7,636 nt of DNA from positions 1-7,636 of the forward strand of contig JAOAPP010000368.1 in assembly GCA_025462985.1 (NCBI GenBank), written 5' to 3'. Below the pieces are notes generated by a model. The model was not told the origin of the DNA, searched no databases, and saw only the letters and a program-made list of their open reading frames with translations. The stretch comes from Bryobacterales bacterium. GTDB lineage: Bacteria; Acidobacteriota; Terriglobia; Bryobacterales; Bryobacteraceae. Both the position numbers and the translations under genes were made by a program. How positions within the stretch are numbered: the stretch's first letter is position 1; each line of letters begins with the position of its first letter. This document shows, in pieces, positions 1 through 7,174 of the stretch.

Positions 1-21
1 GGCGCGACGTGCAGTTGCGCC
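1..21. repeat. 8-bp inverted repeat (hairpin) at left edge
   Basis: GGCGCGAC at 1-8 pairs with GTTGCGCC at 14-21 around the loop GTGCA, with a single G-U wobble when read as RNA. No T-run follows, so it is not an obvious intrinsic terminator. The window cuts its context off on the left. Confidence 0.4.
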
Positions 22-590
22 AGTAACGAGCTACTCGGGGAGGACGGTAGTTCTATTGCAATCGCGGTTCCAAACTGCTTCCGGTAAATCACCTAATCCG
101 ATGTACTGTACAAGCCCTCAAAACATCAACGAAAACGGTGATCCGCGTGGGTAGCGGCGCCGCGACTCGGGGTTGTTGCGACTTGGGCAAACCTCAAATT
201 CAGTCAAATAGTGGTAATTATTTTCCTTGAGGAGAATTCCGGTCTCCTGTCTTACGCCCTAGCAGAGTCAAGACGAACTAAGCCGCCCATGGACGGCCCT
301 CCAGCCTCGTGGCCGAAGACGGCCGACGGCGAGTGCCACACCCGAAAGACAACGCCGGAACCAACCGAGGCACCGGCGACTCCCAACGGCGGTGGAGCCC
401 CATGCGGTCATTCGTGGCACAAGATACTGGGGGAGATAGCAAAGAATTCCATGCGGTGAAACCGCTCCGTGAATGTGCAGCCAGAGCGGAAGAGTCGGAC
501 TACGAGAGTGGGCTTTCGCGAAATAGGTCCAGGGCTTCATCTACAAGCGACGCGCGGAATGGTTGAACCCACGTCAAGGCAACTCCGCAT

Positions 591-609
591 CTTCTTGCAA
601 AGCAAGAAG
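591..609. repeat. Perfect 8-bp hairpin before the hypF leader
   Basis: CTTCTTGC (591-598), loop AAA (599-601) and GCAAGAAG (602-609) form a perfect inverted repeat. It ends 11 bases before the strong Shine-Dalgarno site at 621-626. No U-tract follows on the + strand. It could be an operator for a dimeric repressor, an mRNA stem affecting translation of the short ORF at 633, or a chance repeat. Confidence 0.45.
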
Positions 610-620
610 CTGATTGGATA

Positions 621-626
621 AAGGAG
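621..626 (+). promoter_or_regulatory. Strong Shine-Dalgarno site for a 15-codon ORF
   Basis: AAGGAG lies six bases before the ATG at 633. This is the best ribosome-binding site in the first 800 bases and far better than anything in front of hypF. It argues that ribosomes initiate at 633 even though the frame is short. Confidence 0.6.
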
Positions 627-632
627 ATCATC

Positions 633-680
633 ATGCTGCCTTCGCTTACTGCGCTCGATACCCTCTTTATTGACCCGTGA
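633..680 (+). CDS. Possible 15-aa leader peptide upstream of hypF
   Basis: A 15-codon frame (peptide MLPSLTALDTLFIDP) starts at an ATG with near-ideal Shine-Dalgarno spacing and ends at the TGA at 678-680, about 100 bases before the hypF ATG. I recognise no known peptide in it, and it has no run of one amino acid of the kind seen in classical attenuator leaders. It could be a regulatory or coupling leader ORF. It could also be the surviving start of a gene whose body has decayed. A second frame, from the GTG at 677 to the TGA at 782-784, overlaps its end and reaches the hypF start as ATGA. A one-base frame change would therefore join the two into a roughly 50-residue ORF coupled to hypF. Function unknown. 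Confidence 0.35.
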   Translation: MLPSLTALDTLFIDP

Positions 681-690
681 CGCACGTCAC
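677..690. promoter_or_regulatory. CRP/FNR-family-like palindrome
   Basis: GTGACGCACGTCAC contains two perfect 6-base half-sites (GTGACG and CGTCAC) separated by two bases. It can be read as GTGA-N6-TCAC, the core spacing of CRP-family operators; the consensus flanking T and A are replaced by C and C. It overlaps the stop codon of the short ORF at 633-680 and lies about 90 bases before the hypF ATG. The match to the family pattern is visible. Actual binding by a CRP/FNR-type regulator, or any cAMP, redox or starvation control, is inference. Confidence 0.4.
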
Positions 691-780
691 CAGCACAGAA
701 GAAGCCGGCAAGGCTTGCCTCGAGATGGAACGGCGATCCGGAAGAGAGCCGGACTGGAAGTCAGTTATTCTGAGTTCCCG

Positions 781-3132
781 ATGATGAAGTCTCCTCTCCC
801 AGGCTCGAAGACACGGCGCCACATTCACGTCCGAGGCATCGTGCAGGGAGTCGGCTTTCGGCCTTTCGTTTTCAAACTCGCTACATCGCTCGGGCTGACC
901 GGCTTTGTCTTCAACTCCTCTTCCGGCGTTACGATAGAAGTCGAGGGCAGCGTTGCCTCGATTCGTGAGTTGATCAACAGCCTGGAACACGATCCTCCGC
1001 AGCTCGCGTCGATTCGCGAGGTCACCATCTCCGAAATAGAAACTTTAGGGAGCTCCGGATTCCACATTCTTGAGAGCCGGCAAGAGGTCGGTGAGTTCGG
1101 CCTGGTCTCTCCAGACGCGGGCACCTGCGACGCATGCTGGCACGACTTCGGAGATCCCGCGAACCGACGCTTCGCCTATCCCTTCACGAATTGCACTCAC
1201 TGCGGTCCGCGCTACACCATTCTCCAGGACATTCCCTATGATCGCGCGAAGACAACGATGTCCGGCTTCATCATGTGTGAAGCCTGCAAGGCCGAGTATC
1301 GCGATCCGGACGACCGGCGCTTCCACGCTCAGCCCAACGCCTGCGCGGTCTGCGGTCCATCGTTATGTCTGGTCCGGAGCGGCTCGTCGCCGGCCGACTG
1401 TTCGTTTGCGGCGAAGGATTCGCTGCCCACTATCCGAACTGCGAGGCAACTTTTGCGCGAGGGCAAGATCCTTGCGGTCAAAGGATTGGGCGGTTTTCTG
1501 CTGGCTTGCAATGCGGGCGATGAGGCTGCCATCGGCGAGTTGCGCAGACGAAAGCGCCGTCCGTCGAAGCCATTCGCCTTAATGGTGCGCGATCTGAATG
1601 GAATTCGCAACATTTGCGCGGTTTCACCTGAAGATGAAGCAGCACTGCGGCATGTTCGCAGGCCTATCGTAGTTTTGCCACGCATCTCAAGGGGAGACTC
1701 GGCAGCAGGCGTTCTGCCCGACATCCTTGCACCGGGGAACAACACGCTTGGCATCATGCTGCCCTACACGCCGCTCCACTATTTGCTCTTCAGCGACTCG
1801 TCGGAATCGGCTTCGGAGTTTCCTGCGCTGGTTATGACAAGCGGAAATTTAAGCGAAGAGCCGATCGTGGTCTCGAATGCGGAAGCGCTCCTGCGTCTGT
1901 CGGGCGTCGCCGATTGGTTCCTGCTGCACAACCGCGATATTGCGACCCGGGTAGACGATTCAGTCGTTCGTGTTCATGAAGGAAAGCAAACCGTGTTGCG
2001 CCGTTCGCGCGGCTTTGTGCCGCAGAGTATCGATCTCGGTATTGAGCTGGAACAGGTCTTAGCGGTGGGGGCCGAGCTGAAGAATACGTTCTGCCTCACG
2101 CGGGGTAGCCACGCTATTCTCAGTCAGCACATCGGTGACCTGGAGAATTACGAAACCATACTCTTCTTCGAGGAGACCCTGGAGAAGATGAAGCACCTCT
2201 TCAAGGTTTCACCGAGGGTCATCGCGCACGATCTGCATCCCAGCTACCGTAGTACGGCCATCGCGCTCGCCTCCGGGATTGAGCGCAGATTTGCGGTGCA
2301 ACATCACCACGCACATATCGCCAGTTGCATGGCGGAACATCACCTTCGCGGAAAAGTGATCGGCGTCGCGATGGACGGCACTGGCCTTGGCTCCGATGGC
2401 GCCATCTGGGGCGGCGAATTTCTTGTGGCGGATTATGGCGGCTTCGCGCGCCGCGCCCAACTGCGCTCGGTGCCGCTACCCGGCGGTGATGCTGCGGTTC
2501 GTCAGCCCTGGCGCATGGCCCTCAGCTATCTGCGGGATTCCTTTGGCTCCGAGATTCCCGACGATCTTGGCTGTTTTCGAGCAGTTCCCACAATGCAGCT
2601 AAACGTTGTCGACGCCATGCTCTCCCGCCGTATACAGACCATCCAGACCTCCTCCTGCGGGCGGCTGTTCGACGCGGTAGCGGCTTTATTAGGACTGGGT
2701 TCCGAGGTCACCTTCGAGGGACAGGCCGCCATTGCACTGGAGATGGCGGCTGACCCGAGCGTCAGGGATCGATACGAGTACGACCTGCAGCAAGGGGAAC
2801 CGCTCGTGGTCGATCTTCGTCAAACCGTCGTGGCGATCGTCAGAGATGTGGTCAGGGGGCGGCGTTCAAACGAGATTTCCGCCTGCTTTCACAACACGCT
2901 CAGCACTGCGATCGTCGAAGTCTGTTGCCGCATCCGCAAGAGCGACGGACTGGATCGCGTATGCCTGAGTGGCGGGGTGTTCCAGAATCATCTTCTGCTC
3001 GGGCTTACGGCAGCGCAGTTGCGGCGTTTGGGATTTGGAGTATTCTTACACGCGATGGTGCCTGCGAATGACGGCGGTATTTCGCTTGGACAAGCCGTGA
3101 TCGCAAACGAGTTGCTGCGTCAAAGAGGCTGA
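781..3132 (+). CDS. hypF: Carbamoyltransferase HypF ([NiFe]-hydrogenase maturation)
   Basis: HypF hydrolyses carbamoyl phosphate and, via carbamoyl-adenylate, transfers the carbamoyl group to the C-terminal cysteine of HypE. This is the first step towards the cyanide ligands of the active-site iron. From the ATG at 781 the protein has 783 residues, near the usual family length. All four family modules are visible in order. The N-terminal acylphosphatase domain has VRGIVQGVGFR at 17-27. Two zinc fingers follow, C116-x2-C119-x18-C138-x2-C141 and C166-x2-C169-x18-C188-x2-C191. A YrdC-like nucleotide-binding domain spans about 214-400 (KGLGGF near 234, TSGN at 353-356). The C-terminal Kae1-like domain has HHHAH at 508-512, MDGTG at 531-535, LSGGVFQN at 729-736 and NDGG at 763-766. 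The frame stays open back to a TTG at 670, but the extra 37 residues are Arg-rich and unlike the family, so I chose the tandem ATGs at 781/784. The Shine-Dalgarno site there is weak. The stop is one base before hypC. Confidence 0.95.
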   Translation: MMKSPLPGSKTRRHIHVRGIVQGVGFRPFVFKLATSLGLTGFVFNSSSGVTIEVEGSVASIRELINSLEHDPPQLASIREVTISEIETLGSSGFHILESRQEVGEFGLVSPDAGTCDACWHDFGDPANRRFAYPFTNCTHCGPRYTILQDIPYDRAKTTMSGFIMCEACKAEYRDPDDRRFHAQPNACAVCGPSLCLVRSGSSPADCSFAAKDSLPTIRTARQLLREGKILAVKGLGGFLLACNAGDEAAIGELRRRKRRPSKPFALMVRDLNGIRNICAVSPEDEAALRHVRRPIVVLPRISRGDSAAGVLPDILAPGNNTLGIMLPYTPLHYLLFSDSSESASEFPALVMTSGNLSEEPIVVSNAEALLRLSGVADWFLLHNRDIATRVDDSVVRVHEGKQTVLRRSRGFVPQSIDLGIELEQVLAVGAELKNTFCLTRGSHAILSQHIGDLENYETILFFEETLEKMKHLFKVSPRVIAHDLHPSYRSTAIALASGIERRFAVQHHHAHIASCMAEHHLRGKVIGVAMDGTGLGSDGAIWGGEFLVADYGGFARRAQLRSVPLPGGDAAVRQPWRMALSYLRDSFGSEIPDDLGCFRAVPTMQLNVVDAMLSRRIQTIQTSSCGRLFDAVAALLGLGSEVTFEGQAAIALEMAADPSVRDRYEYDLQQGEPLVVDLRQTVVAIVRDVVRGRRSNEISACFHNTLSTAIVEVCCRIRKSDGLDRVCLSGGVFQNHLLLGLTAAQLRRLGFGVFLHAMVPANDGGISLGQAVIANELLRQRG

Positions 3133-3133
3133 C

Positions 3134-3451
3134 ATGTGCCTGGCTATTCCTGGCAAAGTGGTAGAGACCTACGATCAACGCGGTCTGCGCATGGCCAAGG
3201 TCCAGTTTGGCGGCATAGCCCGCGAAGCATGCCTGGAGTATGTGCCGGAGACTCAGGTCGGCGAATACGTTCTGGTGCACGTCGGCTTTGCAATCAGCCG
3301 AATCGATGAGGCCGAAGCGGAACGCACATATCAGGCGCTGAAAGATCTCGATCAACTCGCCGAATTGGAGTCCCCTGTCGTAGAGGAGATCGCCGAGACG
3401 GACGAGCCGACTTATCCAGCCTGGATGAACACAGGAGGGAACCGTTCATGA
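3134..3451 (+). CDS. hypC: Hydrogenase maturation chaperone HypC
   Basis: HypC is a small chaperone that forms a complex with HypD, carries the iron while CN and CO ligands are attached, and delivers the unit to the apo-large subunit. The protein has 105 residues. It opens with the invariant MC(L)AIPGKV motif, whose Cys2 (exposed after Met removal) is the iron-binding residue. It also has the family's [13 protein letters not shown] segment (42-54, His49). The core ends near residue 72. An acidic tail of about 30 residues (rich in Glu/Asp) makes it somewhat longer than typical 75-95-residue homologues. It starts one base after the hypF stop and overlaps hypD by the four bases ATGA, so translation is probably coupled on both sides. 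Confidence 0.95.
   Translation: MCLAIPGKVVETYDQRGLRMAKVQFGGIAREACLEYVPETQVGEYVLVHVGFAISRIDEAEAERTYQALKDLDQLAELESPVVEEIAETDEPTYPAWMNTGGNRS
3433..3439 (+). promoter_or_regulatory. Shine-Dalgarno site of hypD
   Basis: AGGAGGG lies eight bases before the ATG at 3448, inside the last codons of hypC. It fixes the hypD start at the ATGA overlap. Confidence 0.8.
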
Positions 3452-4641
3452 AATATCTTGATGAATATCGCAATGGGGATATCGCCGCAAAAATTGTTGC
3501 CGAGATGCGTCGCGTCCGGACACACCCGTGGGTTTTGATGGAGGTCTGCGGCGGCCAGACTCACTCGATTGTCAAGAACGGCCTCGACCATCTGCTGCCG
3601 GAGGGCATCGAACTGGTCCATGGTCCGGGCTGTCCGGTTTGCGTTACGCCGCTCGAGATGATCGATAAGGCGCACGCCATTGCGCGCTCGTCCGATGTGA
3701 TCTTTTGCTCGTTCGGCGATATGCTGCGCGTACCCGGCTCCGATGGCGATCTATTCTCGATCAAGTCGCAGGGAGGCGACGTCCGTGTCGTGTACTCGCC
3801 GCTGGACTGTTTGAAGATTGCCCGCGCCAATCCGGCGAAGCAGGTTGTCTTCTTCGCCATCGGCTTCGAGACGACGGCTCCGGCCAATGCCATGCTGGCG
3901 TGGCGAGCCCGTGAAGAGCAGGTGAACAATCTCTCGCTGCTGGTCTCGCATGTGCTGGTACCGCCCGCGCTCGAAACAATCCTAAGCGCCTCCGGGAATC
4001 GCGTGCAGGGCTTCCTCGGTCCGGGTCACGTCTGCGCTGTCATGGGATACAGCGAGTATGACCCAATCAGCGCCCGCTATCACGTTCCCATCGTCATCAC
4101 GGGGTTCGAGCCGATCGATATCCTCGAAGGCACACTGATGACGATCAAGCAACTGGAAGAGGGACGCGCTACAGTTGAGAATCAGTACTCGCGCATACTG
4201 GATCGGCAGGGCAATTTGCCGGCGCAGAAGCTGATCGATAAGGTGTTTGAGGTTGGCGACCGCAAGTGGCGCGGCATCGGCATCATCCCGATGAGCGGCT
4301 ACCATCTGCGCGACGAGTTCTTTCGCCATGACGCCGAAAAGCTCTTCGATGTAGGGGAGATCGCCACGCTGGAACCTGAGATCTGCATCAGCGGAGAAAT
4401 TCTGCGGGGGATCAAAAAGCCCCACGACTGTCCCGCCTTCGGAAGGCTTTGCAATCCGCAGCATCCGCTCGGTGCGACCATGGTCTCGGCTGAGGGAGCG
4501 TGTGCCGCGTACTATGCCTACGGCCGTCACCTAAATCCGCAGGGAGCCGACCAGCTCCATCAGATCGTTGCCGGACACACGCCGCATGACGGCGCCGTCC
4601 AGTCGCACGAGGAGCGCGAGTATTCTCATGGCAGCCGCTGA
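3448..4641 (+). CDS. hypD: Hydrogenase maturation protein HypD
   Basis: HypD is the iron-sulfur scaffold on which, with HypC, the Fe(CN)2CO moiety is built. The cyanide groups arrive from HypE. The protein has 397 residues. The conserved cysteine motifs are present: EVCGGQTHS with Cys34, and [11 protein letters not shown] with Cys62 and Cys65. Further family segments are FETTAPANA and [10 protein letters not shown]. Near the end Cys313, Cys328, Cys335 and Cys352 (in the ISGEILRG...CPAFGRLC...EGACAAYY region) match the [4Fe-4S] ligand set. After AYYAYGR (about 358) there is a hydrophilic tail of some 38 residues, rich in His, Gln and Glu, which is longer than in many homologues. The last 14 bases overlap the hypE start. 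The start is secured by a strong Shine-Dalgarno site and the ATGA junction with hypC. Confidence 0.95.
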   Translation: MKYLDEYRNGDIAAKIVAEMRRVRTHPWVLMEVCGGQTHSIVKNGLDHLLPEGIELVHGPGCPVCVTPLEMIDKAHAIARSSDVIFCSFGDMLRVPGSDGDLFSIKSQGGDVRVVYSPLDCLKIARANPAKQVVFFAIGFETTAPANAMLAWRAREEQVNNLSLLVSHVLVPPALETILSASGNRVQGFLGPGHVCAVMGYSEYDPISARYHVPIVITGFEPIDILEGTLMTIKQLEEGRATVENQYSRILDRQGNLPAQKLIDKVFEVGDRKWRGIGIIPMSGYHLRDEFFRHDAEKLFDVGEIATLEPEICISGEILRGIKKPHDCPAFGRLCNPQHPLGATMVSAEGACAAYYAYGRHLNPQGADQLHQIVAGHTPHDGAVQSHEEREYSHGSR

Positions 4642-5737
4642 CGATGATTTGAAGTCAGAAGAAAACAATTCCGCCGAAAGTCTGACGCCCTTCGGCACGT
4701 GCCCATTACCCATCTTCGATCACAAACGGATTGTGCTTGGCCACGGTAGCGGCGGCAAGCTCACGGCCGACCTGATCGACAAGATTTTCCTTCCCGCGTT
4801 TCGCAATCCCACGCTCGACAAGCTCGACGATCAGGCTGTGCTGACGATCGGCGGAGCGAGGCTCGCTTTCACGACCGACTCCTTCGTCGTCACCCCGATT
4901 TTTTTCCCGGGCGGCGATATAGGGCGGCTCGCGATTCACGGGACGGTGAACGATCTGGCGATGAGCGGCGCCCGGCCGCTGTATCTCTCTGCGGCTTTCA
5001 TCCTTGAAGAAGGTCTTGCGGTCGATGATCTGCGCCGTGTCGTCGAATCCATGCGGGTTGCCGCGGCTGAGGCCGGCGTACAACTCGTCACTGGCGATAC
5101 CAAGGTCGTCAACCGCGGCAAAGGCGACCAGATCTTCATCACGACGACCGGAATCGGCGTGATCGAACATGAATTCAGTATCTCTGCCGATCGCGCGCGT
5201 CCCGGGGACAAGATCATCCTCAGCGGCACCATCGGCGACCACGGCATGACCATCATGAGCCAGCGCGAGGGTCTCGAATTCGAGAGCGCCATCGAGAGCG
5301 ACTGCGCATCGCTCAACGGTCTGGTGGCGGAGATGCTTGCGACCACCTCGACAAGGGGGGACTTCATTCACACGTTGCGCGATCCGACACGCGGCGGCGT
5401 TGCGACCACGCTGAACGAGATTGCCAAACACGCCAAGGTCGGCATGATGCTGGATGAGCGCACGATTCCTGTGCGCGAGTCGGTGAAGGGTGCGTGCGAA
5501 GTTCTGGGGCTCGATCCTCTTTATGTGGCGAATGAGGGTAAGTTGCTTGCTCTAGTTACCGCCGAAATGGCTGACGCCGTTCTCGAACGCATGCGGCAGC
5601 ATCCGCTGGGTCAGGATGCAGTCATTGTGGGCGAGGTCGTCGAAGCTCATCCGGGCATGGTGCTGATGAAGACCGAGATCGGCGGCACGCGTGTTCTTGA
5701 CGTGATGTTCGGCGAGCAGCTTCCTCGGATCTGCTAA
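4628..5737 (+). CDS. hypE: Carbamoyl dehydratase HypE
   Basis: HypE receives the carbamoyl group from HypF on its C-terminal cysteine, dehydrates it with ATP to a thiocyanate, and passes the cyanide to the HypC-HypD iron. From the ATG at 4628 it has 369 residues. It belongs to the PurM/SelD-like ATP-binding family. The nucleotide-loop motif is GHGSGGK at 38-44, FTTDSFVV follows at 81-88, then [15 protein letters not shown], and [13 protein letters not shown] in the C-terminal half. It ends in PRIC, so the essential terminal Cys369 is present and the protein is probably functional. About 30 residues before the core are acidic and low-complexity. The frame is open back to an ATG at 4568, but that would add a segment lying wholly inside hypD with no family resemblance. 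GAGGAG at 4609-4614 is a somewhat distant Shine-Dalgarno site for 4628. It overlaps hypD by 14 bases. Confidence 0.95.
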   Translation: MAAADDDLKSEENNSAESLTPFGTCPLPIFDHKRIVLGHGSGGKLTADLIDKIFLPAFRNPTLDKLDDQAVLTIGGARLAFTTDSFVVTPIFFPGGDIGRLAIHGTVNDLAMSGARPLYLSAAFILEEGLAVDDLRRVVESMRVAAAEAGVQLVTGDTKVVNRGKGDQIFITTTGIGVIEHEFSISADRARPGDKIILSGTIGDHGMTIMSQREGLEFESAIESDCASLNGLVAEMLATTSTRGDFIHTLRDPTRGGVATTLNEIAKHAKVGMMLDERTIPVRESVKGACEVLGLDPLYVANEGKLLALVTAEMADAVLERMRQHPLGQDAVIVGEVVEAHPGMVLMKTEIGGTRVLDVMFGEQLPRIC

Positions 5738-5827
5738 TCGACGACATACGTTTCCGAGCCTTTGTTGGATGCTGAAAAGAGTACGAATTTTGCCCAGAAA
5801 AACTCGAAAATATATGGTTTCCAGTGT

Positions 5828-5856
5828 TTGACAGCCACCTCCAACCGGCGTAGTGT
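5828..5856 (+). promoter_or_regulatory. Candidate sigma70-type promoter for hhySL
   Basis: A perfect -35 hexamer TTGACA (5828-5833) is followed after exactly 17 bases by TAGTGT (5851-5856), which matches three of six -10 positions including the first two and the last. The AT-rich stretch just upstream could act like an UP element. Transcription from here would give a leader of about 225 bases before hhyS. The weak -10 leaves room for activator dependence. Confidence 0.45.
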
Positions 5857-5876
5857 CGATGTCGTTCGAGACCTGC

Positions 5877-5911
5877 CGTAGCCGCGTGCTACGAGCCGGA
5901 TCGTAGGCTCG
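5877..5911 (+). promoter_or_regulatory. Overlapping alternative hairpins in the hhyS leader
   Basis: Three perfect 6-bp stems share bases. Stem A is CGTAGC 5877-5882 with GCTACG 5888-5893. Stem B is CTACGA 5889-5894 with TCGTAG 5901-5906. Stem C is CGAGCC 5892-5897 with GGCTCG 5906-5911. B excludes both A and C, while A and C clash at only two bases. Such switching geometry is typical of attenuators or RNA regulators, but no poly-U terminator accompanies it and no riboswitch class is recognised. Confidence 0.4.
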
Positions 5912-5932
5912 ATCTCGCGAAGGTGGTCAGGT

Positions 5933-6087
5933 ATGCCCTGCTTCTACCATTCCGCTCCCCAAACCTCAGATCACAGTTCCCATGTTGCGATTCGTCTGCC
6001 GCAGCAGGCGGCTCGTGGCTCTTCCCAGACCCCGGCTGCGAGTCGCTTCGCGGGGCAGGTCACAACCCCGGGCCCTAGGAGAAACCA

Positions 6088-6103
<16 letters not shown>
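5933..6103 (+). CDS. Possible 56-aa upstream ORF overlapping hhyS
   Basis: An ATG frame of 56 codons runs through the hhyS leader and stops at the TAA at 6101-6103, 16 bases inside hhyS in another frame. AAGGTGG (about 5920-5926) sits six bases ahead as a plausible Shine-Dalgarno site. The product is hydrophilic, rich in Ser, Gln, Arg and Pro, with no domain or signal that I recognise. It could be an upstream ORF whose translation affects hhyS initiation, or chance in GC-rich DNA. Third-position GC is not clearly above background. Confidence 0.2.
6077..6082 (+). promoter_or_regulatory. Shine-Dalgarno site of hhyS
   Basis: AGGAGA lies five bases before the ATG at 6088 and fixes the small-subunit start. 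Confidence 0.8.
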
Positions 6104-7149
<1,046 letters not shown>

Positions 7150-7160
7150 CGAACCCCGAA

Positions 7161-7166
7161 AGAGGA
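7161..7166 (+). promoter_or_regulatory. Shine-Dalgarno site of hhyL
   Basis: AGAGGA lies eight bases before the ATG at 7175, in the 25-base gap after hhyS. Confidence 0.7.
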
Positions 7167-7174
7167 CAATAGCT

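Larger units (their letters stand above)
1..632. other. Long region without a convincing gene
   Basis: I see no recognisable gene in this stretch. Open frames at 211-459 (+, GTG), 309-566 (+, GTG) and 268-540 (-, ATG) overlap one another. None has a Shine-Dalgarno site or a recognisable motif, so I do not call them. At the left edge two + frames are open from the boundary (to a TAA at 85-87 and a TAG near 152-154). A - strand frame could start at the GTG at 92 and run off the left edge. One of these may be a piece of a flanking gene, but I cannot tell which. The stretch has an AT-richer pocket around 190-232 and several short inverted repeats: 1-21, 152-161, 230-248, 311-324 and 453-465. A decayed gene, an unrecognised structured RNA or plain intergenic DNA all remain possible. 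Confidence 0.5.
5738..6087 (+). other. 350-bp gap and probable hhyS leader region
   Basis: This gap divides the maturation genes from the structural genes. No clear intrinsic terminator follows hypE. An AT-rich patch (about 5775-5825) precedes a sigma70-like promoter candidate. From about 5870 the DNA becomes GC-rich and hairpin-prone: stems at 5877-5893, 5889-5906, 5892-5911, 5998-6012 and 6030-6055. A 56-codon ORF starts at 5933. No known riboswitch, tRNA or repeat family is recognisable. The layout suggests that hhySL has its own promoter and a long untranslated leader. Confidence 0.55.

Noticed and set aside
446..474. Hairpin with GAA(A) loop resembling group II intron domain V
   Set aside because: The lower stem is interrupted by a mismatched internal loop, the AGC triad is not in place, and no intron ends or reverse transcriptase are present.
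563..577. TTGA-N7-TCAA, FNR-like site
   Set aside because: FNR half-sites need a six-base gap between TTGA and TCAA. Here it is seven.
591..609. Intrinsic terminator
   Set aside because: The stem is good but no T-run follows on the + strand, and a strong Shine-Dalgarno site comes next.
670..780. N-terminal extension of HypF from the TTG at 670
   Set aside because: The added residues are Arg-rich and do not resemble HypF. The acylphosphatase domain begins shortly after the ATG at 781.
4568..4627. Earlier ATG start for hypE inside hypD
   Set aside because: It would add 20 residues with no family resemblance and a 74-base overlap. The ATG at 4628 gives a normal-length protein.
4706..5431. 241-codon - strand frame opposite hypE, and a 182-codon one opposite hypD (3982-4530)
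   Set aside because: Shadows of well-identified + strand genes with no recognisable motif or ribosome-binding site.
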